Assembly: GCA_044222195.1 (NCBI GenBank)
Contig: JBGANS010000001.1
Span: forward strand, 62,001 to 126,000
Direction: 5' to 3'
DNA from: JAHBXE01 sp044222195
GTDB taxonomy: Bacteria > Planctomycetota > Phycisphaerae > Phycisphaerales > UBA1924
DNA: 64,000 bases
Shown here piece by piece: positions 26,491 to 38,519 of this stretch. Position numbers and translations under genes: made by a program. Every line of letters begins with the position of its first letter. Positions within the stretch are counted from its first letter, which is position 1. Below the pieces are notes generated by a model. That model saw nothing but the letters and a program-made list of their open reading frames with translations. It searched no databases and had not been told where the DNA came from.

Positions 26491-28050
26491 ATGAGAATCA
26501 GGCCCTTTTCGATCGTCGGATGCGCTGTCGCGCTGGCGCCGGTTGGAATCAACGCTTCTCTCGCCGCTTCAACAACCGAACCACCCGAGCTCAGCCCGGC
26601 CGCCATTTCCGCCGTCACCGCCAACAACGGCTTTGGCCTGGATCTGTACCGCGCGGTGGGGCGCGCCAAGCAGGGTGAGAACCTGTTCCTCTCTCCGTAC
26701 TCGATGTCCATCGCACTCACGATGACCGCCGAGGGCGCCCGCAACGAAACCGAGACCGAGATGGCCCGCGTGATGCGCCTCCCGTCCGGCGCACGCCGCG
26801 TGAGCGCTGTGCACGGGGGCTATGCCGAGCTTTCGCAGCGGTTCCGGGCCGCCGCGGGAAGCGCCGATGCGCCGACACGCGAGCGAATCGCCAAGCTCAA
26901 GGCACAACTCAAGGACGCCAACGCCAAGGCCGAGAGCCTCAGCCGCGACAACGACTGGCAAGCAACCTCCGCGGCGCAGTCGAAAGCCGAGTCGATCGCG
27001 GCCGAGTTAAACTCGCTGCTGCCGACCGTGGACCGGTTCGATCTCCGGACCGCGAACGCTCTGTGGGTGGCCCGGGGCTTTCAGCTTCAGGCGGACTACA
27101 CCAGTTCGATGGACCGCTTCTACGGCGCCGGCGGTGTCAGTGTTGTCGACTTCGCGGGCCGACCCGAACTCTCCCGCCTCAGGATCAATACCTGGGTCGA
27201 GGATCACACCGAGCACCGAATCAAGGAGCTCATCCCCAAGGGTGCGCTCAATCCCGACACGCGCCTGGTCATTACCAATGCCGTCTACTTCCTGGGCCAG
27301 TGGGCCAATCCGTTCCGCGCGGAATCCACCGCCGAAGAGGACTTCACCGCGGCCGACGGCGCCCGCATCCGCATGAAGATGATGAACGACCATTGGCGCG
27401 GCGGCACGCCGTACGCCGCGTTCAACGGCGATGGGTCGTTCTTCGAAACACCACGAAAGATCCCCAAGGATGCCGCGAAGGCTCCACCGACCTATCCGGG
27501 TGACGATGGATTCTCGATGATCTCGATCGCGTACAAGGGCGGCGAACTCTCGATGGTCATCATCGCGCCGAGGCTCGCCGGCGGCCTTTCATCGATCGAG
27601 AATCTCCTGACCCCGGAGCATCTCCAGGAATGGCTTTCCAAGCTGGACTCGCGGACCGTGGACACAGCCGTTCCGCGGTTCACGCTGACCTCGACCACCG
27701 ACATGTCACCAGTGCTCGTCGGGCTGGGGATGAAGCAGGCGTTCACCGATCCGGCCCATGGCGACGGGGCCGAGTTCCCCGGGATTTCCGCCAGCCGCGA
27801 TTCCGGAGACCAGCTTTTCATCGGGGCGGTCCTTCACAAGGCCTGGGTCGAGGTCAATGAAAAAGGGACCGAGGCCGCCGCGGCGACCTCGGTCATGCTG
27901 CGCCCGACGTCCGCCGCTTTTCGCGAGGAGGAGATGGTCCCGTTCACCCCTCAGTTTCGCGCCGACCGACCGTTCATCTTCCTCATCCGCGACGCCAAGA
28001 GCGGGCTCATCCTGTTCATCGGCCGCATCACGAGTGGCACGGGGCTCTGA
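26491..28050 (+). CDS. Secreted serpin (serine/cysteine protease inhibitor)
   Basis: The 519-residue product has a signal peptide ending about LAASTT. Serpin fold signatures are NGFGLDLYRAV, GENLFLSPYSMSIALTM, TEMARVMRL, LVITNAVYFLGQWANPF, and the C-terminal FIFLIRDAKSGLILFIGRI. The reactive-centre hinge EKGTEAAAATSVM has the small residues expected of an inhibitory serpin. Counting 15 residues from the hinge Gly places P1-P1' at Thr-Ser in LRPTSAA, but loop length varies, so Arg or Leu nearby could be P1. An extra charged helical stretch (about residues 120-160) sits early in the fold. GGGGAA lies upstream of the ATG. Likely target: exogenous or own secreted proteases. Confidence 0.92.
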   Translation: MRIRPFSIVGCAVALAPVGINASLAASTTEPPELSPAAISAVTANNGFGLDLYRAVGRAKQGENLFLSPYSMSIALTMTAEGARNETETEMARVMRLPSGARRVSAVHGGYAELSQRFRAAAGSADAPTRERIAKLKAQLKDANAKAESLSRDNDWQATSAAQSKAESIAAELNSLLPTVDRFDLRTANALWVARGFQLQADYTSSMDRFYGAGGVSVVDFAGRPELSRLRINTWVEDHTEHRIKELIPKGALNPDTRLVITNAVYFLGQWANPFRAESTAEEDFTAADGARIRMKMMNDHWRGGTPYAAFNGDGSFFETPRKIPKDAAKAPPTYPGDDGFSMISIAYKGGELSMVIIAPRLAGGLSSIENLLTPEHLQEWLSKLDSRTVDTAVPRFTLTSTTDMSPVLVGLGMKQAFTDPAHGDGAEFPGISASRDSGDQLFIGAVLHKAWVEVNEKGTEAAAATSVMLRPTSAAFREEEMVPFTPQFRADRPFIFLIRDAKSGLILFIGRITSGTGL

Positions 28051-28074
28051 TCGGCCGCACGCGTACAGTCCCCC

Positions 28075-29004
28075 ATGCCCTCCCTCAAAGACCCCCGTTT
28101 CACCGGCGCCTTCACGGCCATCACCACACCGTTCACCGCCGACGGCAAGGCGATTGATTACGACCGTCTCGCCGCGCAGATCGAGTTCCAGGCCAAGGGC
28201 GAGAAGGGCACCGGAGGCGTCAAAGGCATTGTCGTCTGCGGAACGACGGGCGAATCCCCGACGCTTTCGGACAAGGAATACCCCGAACTCATCAGGCGCG
28301 CAGTGGACCTCGGCCACAAGCACAAGCTGCTGGTCATCGCCGGCACAGGCAGCAACTCCACCGCGCACGCGATGGAGAATCAGGAGATCGCGCGCCACGC
28401 CGGGGCTGACGCGACGCTGAGCGTCAACCCTTACTACAACAAGCCGACTCAGGAAGGTCTGTACCGCCACTTCGCCGCCATCGCCGAAGCCGCGGAGAAG
28501 GGCGGCGCCAAACTCCCCATCGTGCTCTACAACATCCCGGGCCGGACGGGTGTCGCGTTGACCACGGCGACGGTCGAGCGCCTCAGCAAGCACGCGGCGA
28601 TCGTGGCCGTCAAGGAAGCCACCGGCTCCACCGATTCGGGAAGCGAGATCGCGATGAAGTGCCCCAGCCTGGCGCTGCTCAGCGGGGACGACTCGATGAC
28701 GCTGCCGTTTGCGTCCATCGGCGGCGTGGGAGTGGTGTCGGTCGTTTCGAATATCCTGCCGGGCCGAATCGCCGCGCTGTGTGCCGCGTTCAACGGCGGC
28801 AATTGGGAGGGCGCGCTCCGGATTCACCGGGAGCTGTTCGACTTCTGCCGCGTGATGTTCCTGGAGACCAACCCTATCCCGATCAAGGGGGCGCTCCGTA
28901 TCCTGGGTCGAGACTCGGGCTCGCTCCGGCTGCCCATGTCGGATGCCAGCGCCGCGACCATGACCGCCATTCGGCAAGCCTTGACGTCACAAGGGCTTCT
29001 GTAG
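28075..29004 (+). CDS. dapA: 4-hydroxy-tetrahydrodipicolinate synthase
   Basis: The 309-residue TIM barrel condenses pyruvate with aspartate semialdehyde in lysine and diaminopimelate synthesis. Motifs: GTFTAITTPF-type N-terminus (FTGAFTAITTPFTADG), VVCGTTGESPTLSDKEY, AGTGSNSTAHAM, VNPYYNKPTQEGLYRHF, YNIPGRTGV (catalytic Tyr), and the Schiff-base Lys in IVAVKEATGS. The length is slightly above the usual 290-300. A TACAGT box ends 5 nt before the ATG, with no Shine-Dalgarno sequence. It starts 24 nt after the serpin stop. Confidence 0.95.
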   Translation: MPSLKDPRFTGAFTAITTPFTADGKAIDYDRLAAQIEFQAKGEKGTGGVKGIVVCGTTGESPTLSDKEYPELIRRAVDLGHKHKLLVIAGTGSNSTAHAMENQEIARHAGADATLSVNPYYNKPTQEGLYRHFAAIAEAAEKGGAKLPIVLYNIPGRTGVALTTATVERLSKHAAIVAVKEATGSTDSGSEIAMKCPSLALLSGDDSMTLPFASIGGVGVVSVVSNILPGRIAALCAAFNGGNWEGALRIHRELFDFCRVMFLETNPIPIKGALRILGRDSGSLRLPMSDASAATMTAIRQALTSQGLL

Positions 29005-29033
29005 CCGCGCGTTCCTGAGTGTGAAGATTGTGC

Positions 29034-29061
29034 TTGGATCGGGCGTAGGTCTGGCTACAAT
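29034..29061 (+). promoter_or_regulatory. Promoter of folC, giving a near-leaderless mRNA
   Basis: TTGGAT (29034-29039), 16-nt spacer, TACAAT (29056-29061). The ATG is at 29071, so transcription should begin within a few nt of the start codon. No Shine-Dalgarno sequence lies between. Confidence 0.6.
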
Positions 29062-29070
29062 CGGCCCGCC

Positions 29071-30576
29071 ATGCCCAAGTCAAACAGCGCCCCGCCTCCC
29101 GCGGCCAAGAAGGGCCCGCGGTCGAAGGTCGAGCCGCGTTCGGTACCGGTTGAGGTTTCTGTTCCCTCCGCTCCCGCCGCGCCCGAGGTCCCGCCGGTCA
29201 AACCGTCGGAGATCGATACCTACACCACGGCCCTGCGGTACCTGAACGAGCGGGTCAATGTCGAGCGGACGAGCCCCAGCCGGATCAATCCGGAGGTCTT
29301 CAAGCTCGATCGCATGCGGGCGCTGCTGGAAGAGCTGGGCAACCCGCAGAAGAGCATTACGACGGTCCACATCGCGGGGAGCAAGGGCAAGGGCAGCACG
29401 GTCGAGATGACCGTGTCGTGCCTGGCTTCGTGCGGATACGCGGTCGGTGTGTATACCAGCCCACACCTGGTGGACATCCGCGAACGCATCCGGATCAACA
29501 GCGAACTGATTTCGTACCCGTGCTTCGCGAAGCTGTGCCAGAAGGTGGCGCTCGCGGGCCAGGGCGTCAAGAAGGCGCACGGCGAGCCGACGTTCTTCGA
29601 GATCATGACGGCCATGGCGCTGTGCCACTTCGCCGAACAGGCGGTGGATGTCGCGGTCATCGAGGTCGGCCTCGGCGGGCGGCTGGATGCGACCAACTGC
29701 ATCGAGCCGGCGGTCACGGCGATCACGGCGATCCAGCTCGAGCACACGCAGCTGCTGGGCGACACGGTCGAGAAGATCGGGGCCGAGAAGGCCGGCATCT
29801 TCAAGGCCGGCGTCCCCGCGATCACGGTTCCCCAGACGCCGGGCGTCATGCAGGTGTTCAAGGACATCGCCGCCCGGGTTGGCGCCCCGCTGGAAGTACT
29901 TGGAACGGATGTGGACTTCTCGTTCCGATTCGAAGCCACGCCGGAGCTTGGGCCGCATGCCCGCGTCGTGCTCACCACGCCGCGATCGAACTTTGAGCAC
30001 TTGCCCGTGCCTCTGAAGGGTGAGCACCAGGCGCAGAACTGCGGGCTGGCGCTGGCCATCGTGGACAAGCTGCGGGCCCGGGGCTTTGAGACGCCGGAGC
30101 GCAAAGTGGCGGAGGGCCTGGCGAGAACGCCCAACCACGGCCGCATGGAAGTCGCGTGGCAGAGCCCACGGATCCTGCTCGACGGGGCTCACACGCCGGA
30201 CTCGATCGGGACTCTGGTCAAAGCGATCGGCGCCCATATCAAGTACGACTCGATGATCGCGATCTTCGGGTGCGCGGCGGACAAGGACGTCAAGTCCATG
30301 CTCCAGAAGATCGCGATGGGTGCGGACAAGATCATCTTCACGCGCGCGGCGGGCAACGGGCGGGCGATGGACCCGCGCGAGCTGCACCGCAAGTACGCGG
30401 AGGTGGGGCACAAGATGTCGCAGGTGGCCAAGAACCTGCCGGATGCCCTGAGCCTGGCGGTCAAGGGCGCGGGTCGGGACGACCTGATCGTGATCACGGG
30501 GTCGTTCTACCTGGTGGGCGAGGCGAAGAAGCACCTGCAGGACCTGGCGGCGAAGCGCGAACAGCCGGGCCGGTGA
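29071..30576 (+). CDS. folC: Bifunctional folylpolyglutamate synthase / dihydrofolate synthase
   Basis: The 501-residue Mur-ligase-fold enzyme adds glutamate to dihydropteroate or folate with ATP. A Pro/Ala/Lys-rich N-terminal extension of about 45 residues is unusual. Then come YTTALRYLNERVN, the P-loop HIAGSKGKGSTVEM, YTSPHLVDIRERI, FFEIMTAMAL, VIEVGLGGRLDATN, the Mg-binding AITAIQLEHTQLLGDT-type motif, EKAGIFKAGVPAI and LLDGAHTPDS. It is last in the pdxJ-to-folC gene run but has its own promoter. Confidence 0.93.
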   Translation: MPKSNSAPPPAAKKGPRSKVEPRSVPVEVSVPSAPAAPEVPPVKPSEIDTYTTALRYLNERVNVERTSPSRINPEVFKLDRMRALLEELGNPQKSITTVHIAGSKGKGSTVEMTVSCLASCGYAVGVYTSPHLVDIRERIRINSELISYPCFAKLCQKVALAGQGVKKAHGEPTFFEIMTAMALCHFAEQAVDVAVIEVGLGGRLDATNCIEPAVTAITAIQLEHTQLLGDTVEKIGAEKAGIFKAGVPAITVPQTPGVMQVFKDIAARVGAPLEVLGTDVDFSFRFEATPELGPHARVVLTTPRSNFEHLPVPLKGEHQAQNCGLALAIVDKLRARGFETPERKVAEGLARTPNHGRMEVAWQSPRILLDGAHTPDSIGTLVKAIGAHIKYDSMIAIFGCAADKDVKSMLQKIAMGADKIIFTRAAGNGRAMDPRELHRKYAEVGHKMSQVAKNLPDALSLAVKGAGRDDLIVITGSFYLVGEAKKHLQDLAAKREQPGR

Positions 30577-30860
30577 AAAAGAAGATGCTCAAGATGTGAG
30601 ATGGGGTTTTGCGCACCTTGATGGCGGGGAGCGGGGACGGGGTTTTGGCGCACAGGGTGGCGGGGGCGGCGAGCGAATCGTGTGGCCCGGCCAGACTTCT
30701 TTTTCGCTTTGGTTTGAGATCGAACGCAGCGCGGGCGGCGGTGGCGGGCCGTCGGTGTGCGCACGCGGGCGGTCGCGGTGGACAGGGCGTTTGAAGGAAT
30801 CGGCGCGCCGATTCAAGGTGCGGAAGGCTCTCGCGAAGGCGGGGGCCCCGGGGGTTTTGC
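30577..30860. other. Intergenic region, no recognised element
   Basis: A 284-nt GC-rich spacer at the convergent ends of folC and the small gene at 30861. Short frames run through it, but none has a start signal or recognisable protein. No terminator hairpin with a T run was found. Confidence 0.5.
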
Positions 30861-31193
30861 TTAGCCTTCGATGTCGATGACCTTGCCGGCGTTGACGGCG
30901 GTCGCGGCCGCGTTCTTGTCGGCGGGGTGGCGGTACATCGGGAGAGCGGTTGGCGCCGGCGCGGGCGTTGAACCGGAGAAGTCCACCTTGCCGGGGACGA
31001 TCCCCGCGACGATGCGGCGGGCGCTGAGGTTTGTAAGCTGGTTGACCGGGCCGGGCTGGACGGGGGCCGCGAGGCGTTCGGCGGGCGTGACGTTCATGCC
31101 GCGGATCGCGCCGGGCACGGCGGTCTGGTAGGCGCGTGAGATGTGGAAGGGATTGGTCGGAGCCGCGGCGGCGAGATGAACGGGGCTCGACAT
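30861..31193 (-). CDS. Small conserved-looking protein of unknown function, 110 aa
   Basis: No membrane helix or signal peptide. The N-terminal third is Pro/Ala-rich. The centre contains SARRIVAGIVPGKVDF, and the C-terminus has MYRHPADKNAAATAV...GKVIDIEG, a compositional pattern I associate with planctomycete proteins of unknown role. A TACACT box lies 8 nt before the ATG with no Shine-Dalgarno sequence, as for its neighbour. I judge it real because of this start signal and the codon usage, but I cannot name it. Confidence 0.55.
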   Translation of the reverse strand: MSSPVHLAAAAPTNPFHISRAYQTAVPGAIRGMNVTPAERLAAPVQPGPVNQLTNLSARRIVAGIVPGKVDFSGSTPAPAPTALPMYRHPADKNAAATAVNAGKVIDIEG

Positions 31194-31226
31194 GGGGCGG
31201 GAGTGTAGCGAAAGGGCCGAGGCGTG

Positions 31227-31973
31227 TCACGCGAGATTTGGGTGTGGCGCGAGCGCATCGGCAGGAGTTGCGCTCGAGGATGGCCGGTTCCAACCGCACT
31301 CGGGACAACCGTGGGCAAAGTCGCCGCGGAGGTCGTAGGCGCACTGAACGCAGTGGCCGCGACGCCGGCGGGATCGGCGACGCCAGAGAGGCACGCCGAT
31401 AACCAAAGGCGACCAGAGCACGGCCCAAAGAATCGCGTTGACGGCAACGCCGCGGATGATGGGGATACACAGGACGGCGCGACGTTGATCGGTGGCGTGC
31501 TGGAAGAGGGTGCCGTCACCGACCTTCGGCAGGCGCGGGGCGAACGTCTCATACGCGCGGCAGTAGGAGGGAAGCGGAAAGCCGACGGCCTGGATACCGT
31601 GGAGCGATCCCGACGAGCCCGAAAGCGCTCTGGCGGACCAGCCAGGAATCATCATGTCGGCGCGGCGGATTGCGGATTCGGGGAACCCAAGCCAGCCGCT
31701 GCCATCGTGAGCGTCGGGATAAGTCGCGGCGTAGTGGGCGCGGGCGCTGGTGATTGACACCGGAGGGCCGTGCCGATTGCACTCGACGCTCTGGCGCCCG
31801 AACTCGTGCTCCCAATGGAGGTTGAGTGTCGAGTCGCCGGCCGGGACGGTGAACGTTGCCCCGTTCACGACGCCGGGTGCTCGCCAGCCGAGCCACGCGG
31901 CGAGCGCGAAGTCGCACACGAGGCCGAGTGCGAACGCGAGCAGCGCGCCGAGAGCGATCCGGCGGAGTGACAT
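31227..31973 (-). CDS. Membrane protein with C-terminal C4 zinc ribbon
   Basis: The 248-residue product starts at MSLRRIALGALLAFALGLV, an N-terminal membrane anchor. An extracytoplasmic domain of about 140 residues with two or three cysteines follows, then a second helix (AVNAILWAVLWSPLVIGVPL). A cytosolic Arg-rich stretch with the ribbon CVQCAYDLRG...CPECGWNRP closes the protein. It belongs to the same loose group as the proteins at 17293 and 53851. A TACGAT box lies 6 nt before the ATG. Function unknown. Confidence 0.7.
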   Translation of the reverse strand: MSLRRIALGALLAFALGLVCDFALAAWLGWRAPGVVNGATFTVPAGDSTLNLHWEHEFGRQSVECNRHGPPVSITSARAHYAATYPDAHDGSGWLGFPESAIRRADMMIPGWSARALSGSSGSLHGIQAVGFPLPSYCRAYETFAPRLPKVGDGTLFQHATDQRRAVLCIPIIRGVAVNAILWAVLWSPLVIGVPLWRRRSRRRRGHCVQCAYDLRGDFAHGCPECGWNRPSSSATPADALAPHPNLA

Positions 31974-32072
31974 GCGAACATCGTACTGGGATGAGCCAGG
32001 CACGTCGGTGTTACACGCCACTGGCCGCTCAAAGCCTGCGACCAGTGGCACGATTGGACGATGGACCCCGAG

Positions 32073-32708
32073 TCAGCGATTCGGCTGCGGCGTCGTGCGC
32101 AGGTACGGCTTGATCTCTTTGACGCCCTTGGGGAACATCTTCCTGGCATCGTCGGTGGTGATCGACGGGAGCACGATGCACTCCTGGCCGTCCTTCCAGT
32201 TCACGGGCGTGGCGACCTTGTGGTTGGCGGTGAGCTGGAGCGAGTCGATGACGCGCAAGACCTCGTCGAAGTTGCGGCCGGTGCTTGGCGGGTAGGTGAT
32301 CGTGAGCTTGACCTTCTTGTCGGGGCTGATGATGAAGACCGAGCGGACGGTCATGGTGTCGCCGGCGTTGGGGTGGATCATGCCGTAGAGCGTGGCGACC
32401 TTGCGGTCGGTGTCGCTGACGATCGGGAAGTTGAGCTTGGTGCCCTGGGTCTCGGCGATGTCGGCGGACCACTTGTGGTCATCTTCGACCGGGTCGACGG
32501 AGAGGCCGAGGACCTTGACGTTGCGCTTGTCGAACTCGGGCTTGAGCTTGGCGACCATGCCGAGCTCGGTGGTGCACACGGGCGTGAACGCCTTGGGGTG
32601 GGAGAAGAGGACGCCCCAGGAGTTGCCGAGAAACTCATGGAACTTGATGGGGCCAGTGGTGGAGTTCTGGGTGAAGTCGGGTGCGGCGTCGCCGAGTTGG
32701 AGGGACAT
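32073..32708 (-). CDS. Peroxiredoxin, 1-Cys (Prx6) type
   Basis: The 211-residue cytosolic peroxidase has peroxidatic Cys45 in the PxxxTxxC motif (AFTPVCTTELG), upstream GVLFSHPKAF, SVDPVEDDHKW, DTDRKVATLYGM, and the C-terminal extension ending DGQECIVLPSITTDDA...KPYLRTT that marks Prx6-type enzymes. It reduces H2O2 and organic hydroperoxides. AAGGA lies upstream of the ATG. Confidence 0.93.
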   Translation of the reverse strand: MSLQLGDAAPDFTQNSTTGPIKFHEFLGNSWGVLFSHPKAFTPVCTTELGMVAKLKPEFDKRNVKVLGLSVDPVEDDHKWSADIAETQGTKLNFPIVSDTDRKVATLYGMIHPNAGDTMTVRSVFIISPDKKVKLTITYPPSTGRNFDEVLRVIDSLQLTANHKVATPVNWKDGQECIVLPSITTDDARKMFPKGVKEIKPYLRTTPQPNR

Positions 32709-32774
32709 GGGTTTCCTTTCGATTCGCGGGGGAACAGCGTACCAGAATCTCGGCAGGGGGTCGAGATGCAGAAG

Positions 32775-33220
32775 TCACGGGCGAGGGCCGCGTTTGGATG
32801 CTTCGAGAGAGAGGATTCGCTGCCGCGCGGCCTCCGGAATCGGCGTCTTCTCGTGGCGCTGGTAGTCGTAAGACACGATGAGCCCCTGGCCCTCGGCTGC
32901 GACTTCGTTGAGCTTTGTGCTCCAGACCTGGTGCTCGAGCGTGAAGCGATCGGTGCTGATGTCGATGAGTCGAGAGCTGACGAGGAGCGTGTCGGGAAAT
33001 GTGACAGGTCGGCGGAATCGTGCTTGAACGGAGTGGAGGATGACGCCGACGCGGCCACCGGGTGCGGTAGGCAGTTCGAACCAGCCGGCTTGCCGGAGGT
33101 ACTCGATGCGCGAAGACTCAAAGTAGCGGAAGTAGACGGCGTTGTTGACGTGACCGAAGGCGTCCATCTCCGCCCAGACGACGGGGACTTCGATGGTGAC
33201 GGTCCAGTCGGGGCGCGGCG

Positions 33221-33224
<4 letters not shown>
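32775..33224 (-). CDS. Hotdog-fold acyl-CoA thioesterase
   Basis: The 149-residue 4HBT-type thioesterase has WAEMDAFGHVNNAVYFRYFESSRIEYL, with the catalytic Asp and the HVNN signature, then HSVQARFRRPVTFPDTLLV. Similar to YbgC/FcbC. Its ATG overlaps the acnA TGA by 4 nt (ATGA), so it is translationally coupled to and co-transcribed with aconitase. Confidence 0.9.
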
Positions 33225-36100
<2,876 letters not shown>

Positions 36101-36241
36101 GGGAATCTCCAGGGATGAGCAACGGTACCCCGGTATCGGCATGAAGCGAATCGATGGAGGTTACGTGTTTGATAGATTGTGTTGATAGGACGCGGCGCCG
36201 CGGCGGGACGCGTTCCGCGTGCGCGGCCCGTATGGTTCGGC

Positions 36242-36715
36242 ATGTCCATCTCAACCGCCATCGATCGCTTCGCCGCCGGCGCCACCACTCCCGCCGCCTG
36301 GGTCCGCGGCCTGAGCCATGCGGAACTCACGTCCTTTCCGGTGCCCGGCACGTGGTCCATCCAGCAGCTCGTGCACCATGTCCTGGACAGCGACCTGATC
36401 GCCGCGCACCGCATGAAGCGGATCATCGCCGAAGACAACCCGCTGCTGATCGGGTACGACGAGACGGCGTTTGCCAGGAATCTCGGCTACGAACGGATGG
36501 ACATCACGGCGGCGTGCGAGTGCTTCCGGCTCAATCGTGAGCTGATGGTCCAGATCCTGCGGGGGCTGCCCGAGGCGGCGTTCTCACGCACCGGCGTCCA
36601 CAACCAGAGCGGCAAGGTGAAGCTGCTCGACCTGGTGCAGCTGTACGTCGAGCATCTCGACAACCACGCGAAGTTCCTGGTCGCGAAGCGCGCCACGCTC
36701 GGCAAGCCGCTCTAG
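36242..36715 (+). CDS. DinB/YfiT-like protein
   Basis: The 157-residue helical protein has WSIQQLVHHVLDSD (first metal His) and QLYVEHLDNHAKFL (second His pair), the DinB_2 arrangement. It is a putative metal-dependent enzyme of unknown substrate. A TATGGT box ends 5 nt before the ATG and no Shine-Dalgarno sequence is seen. The 3' end overlaps lepB by 4 nt, convergently. Confidence 0.82.
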   Translation: MSISTAIDRFAAGATTPAAWVRGLSHAELTSFPVPGTWSIQQLVHHVLDSDLIAAHRMKRIIAEDNPLLIGYDETAFARNLGYERMDITAACECFRLNRELMVQILRGLPEAAFSRTGVHNQSGKVKLLDLVQLYVEHLDNHAKFLVAKRATLGKPL

Positions 36716-38403
36716 AAGATCCACCGGAGGCGGCCGAAGTCCGGCACCGGAAGGCCCGACGACTCGCCGCGGATCATCGACGGGAAGTAGACGAAGAACG
36801 CCTTGCCGATCATCAGCTTGCGCGGCACGACGCCGGGGGTCGCATCGATGTCCTTGGCGACCCAGGGGTCGGGCTCGGGCCAGAGGCGGGCGTCGAGGCT
36901 CTGCGGGCTGTTGTCGCCGCAGACGAAGAAGTGATCGGGCCCCAGGTGCATGGTTGTCGTGGGGTGTGTCGCGCGGGAGGGTGTTCCGCTCCAGCGTCCG
37001 GCCTGGTAGTGGATATCCCGCTTGACACCCACGCGGTGAAGCCGGACGGGACCGCTGAACTCCCAGCGCAGCTCGGGCGTGGGGTATTGGTCGGGGCGCG
37101 AGAGAGGGTTGTCGCTCCGCGTGGCCAGCAGCTTGACCAGGTCCGCCGTGGTCTTGCCGGTGGTGAACTCCACTCGCTGTGCGGGTGTCCAGTCGTATTC
37201 GCCCAGCGCCACGCGCTGGCCTTCGATCCACACCTGCAGGGTCTGGTCCACGTGCCAGACTTCCAGGTTCGTGACGCGGCCCTTGTCGAGGGCTTTGCGA
37301 AGTGTGCCCGAACCGATGGTCGTCCAGTTGGACGCGCTGGCCCTGCGACCGTCGGGTTGTGCCGCGCCGACGGGCCCCATCTTGAGCGTGACGGCCGTGC
37401 CCTGTATTTCGACCCGGAAATCGTGGCCGCGCGTGCGGATGACGGCGGCGATGGTGACGGGACCTTCGGTCGGTTCAACGCCGCACGAGAGCATGAGGTC
37501 GGAGACGGGGAAGATCAGTTGGTTGGTAACGAAGGGGGGTTCGTTGTAGGGGTAGAAGTCTCCGATCATCCATGTGCGCGAGTCCCATTCCAGGCTTGTC
37601 AGACCGCGATCGATGTACTCGTAGGTTTGCTGGCCATCGATCTTCCATCCCTGCCCGCCGATCCACGGGCTCTTGAATGGGTGGCCGCTGCGGCCGAGGG
37701 TCTTGGGGTCCAGGGGCTGGTACTCGCTCGAGAACACATCCTGCCACACCGCCCGCTGCGCCCGTTCGCCCTTGCGCTGGATCTTCCAGCCGGGCAGCAC
37801 CCATGAATCCTCGCCGGGCACGCTCGGCGGGGTTGGCTGGCGCGTGAAGATGTCGCCGTCGACGATCGCGACTTCTTCGCCGGGCAGACCGGTGAGTCTC
37901 TTGATGTAGTTGGTCTTGGGGTCGTGCGGCGCCTTGAACACCACGACGTCGAAGCGCTTGGGGTCGTAGATCGAGTAGAGGTACTTGAAGACGAGGATGC
38001 GGTCGCCGGACCGTGTCGCGAGGTTGTGCCGGACCTGCTCCTGGCCCGCGGCGTCGACGCCGGTCATCGGGTCGTGGGTGATGACGGGCTCGCCGCGGTC
38101 GCCGCGCTGGATTGGCTTGGGAGATCCGTTCATGCCCGGCGCGGGCGGGGGGAAGTTGTACTGCGGCCCGACGGACCATGAATAGCCCGTGTTGGGAGAA
38201 GTGATCCGGATGTGGGCCCCCATGAGCGTTGGCGCCATCGAGCCCGTGGGAATGATGAACGCTTCGATCACGAACTGCCGGAAGACGAACGCCAGGACGA
38301 ACGCGATGATCACCGAGATCAGCGTCTCCTTGACGTGATTGGGGACGGGCGAGGTCGTCGCGGCCGAGCCGCCCTGAGAAGATGGGGGGGTGGGGATACT
38401 CAT
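36712..38403 (-). CDS. lepB: Signal peptidase I with a large internal beta-rich insertion
   Basis: The 563-residue protein has one membrane helix (TLISVIIAFVLAFVFRQFVI), the catalytic Ser in IIPTGSMAPTLMG, a substrate-pocket and Lys region in TNYIKRLTGLPGEEVAIVDG, and the C-terminal box FFVCGDNSPQSLDARLW. Family members are usually 200-330 residues. Here about 250 residues with a concanavalin/LamG-like beta pattern (FRVEIQGTAVTLKMG ... LEVWHVDQTLQVWIEGQRV) separate the Lys region from the GDNS box. It cleaves signal peptides on the outer face of the inner membrane. A TATCGT box lies 8 nt before the ATG. Confidence 0.92.
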   Translation of the reverse strand: MSIPTPPSSQGGSAATTSPVPNHVKETLISVIIAFVLAFVFRQFVIEAFIIPTGSMAPTLMGAHIRITSPNTGYSWSVGPQYNFPPPAPGMNGSPKPIQRGDRGEPVITHDPMTGVDAAGQEQVRHNLATRSGDRILVFKYLYSIYDPKRFDVVVFKAPHDPKTNYIKRLTGLPGEEVAIVDGDIFTRQPTPPSVPGEDSWVLPGWKIQRKGERAQRAVWQDVFSSEYQPLDPKTLGRSGHPFKSPWIGGQGWKIDGQQTYEYIDRGLTSLEWDSRTWMIGDFYPYNEPPFVTNQLIFPVSDLMLSCGVEPTEGPVTIAAVIRTRGHDFRVEIQGTAVTLKMGPVGAAQPDGRRASASNWTTIGSGTLRKALDKGRVTNLEVWHVDQTLQVWIEGQRVALGEYDWTPAQRVEFTTGKTTADLVKLLATRSDNPLSRPDQYPTPELRWEFSGPVRLHRVGVKRDIHYQAGRWSGTPSRATHPTTTMHLGPDHFFVCGDNSPQSLDARLWPEPDPWVAKDIDATPGVVPRKLMIGKAFFVYFPSMIRGESSGLPVPDFGRLRWIF

Positions 38404-38519
38404 GGCCGGTCACGATAGCGGCCTGACCGCCGCGGCGGGGCCTCAACCGAGGTCTCCGCCCGGTCGATAAGCCCCGATGGGGTGGCGCACCGCCGCCGCC
38501 GCCAACGAGGCCGACCACC

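Noticed and set aside
30589..31470. Minus-strand frame of 293 codons across the folC-downstream spacer
   Set aside because: Arg/Pro/Ser-rich and overlapping two better-supported genes in another frame; no start signal.
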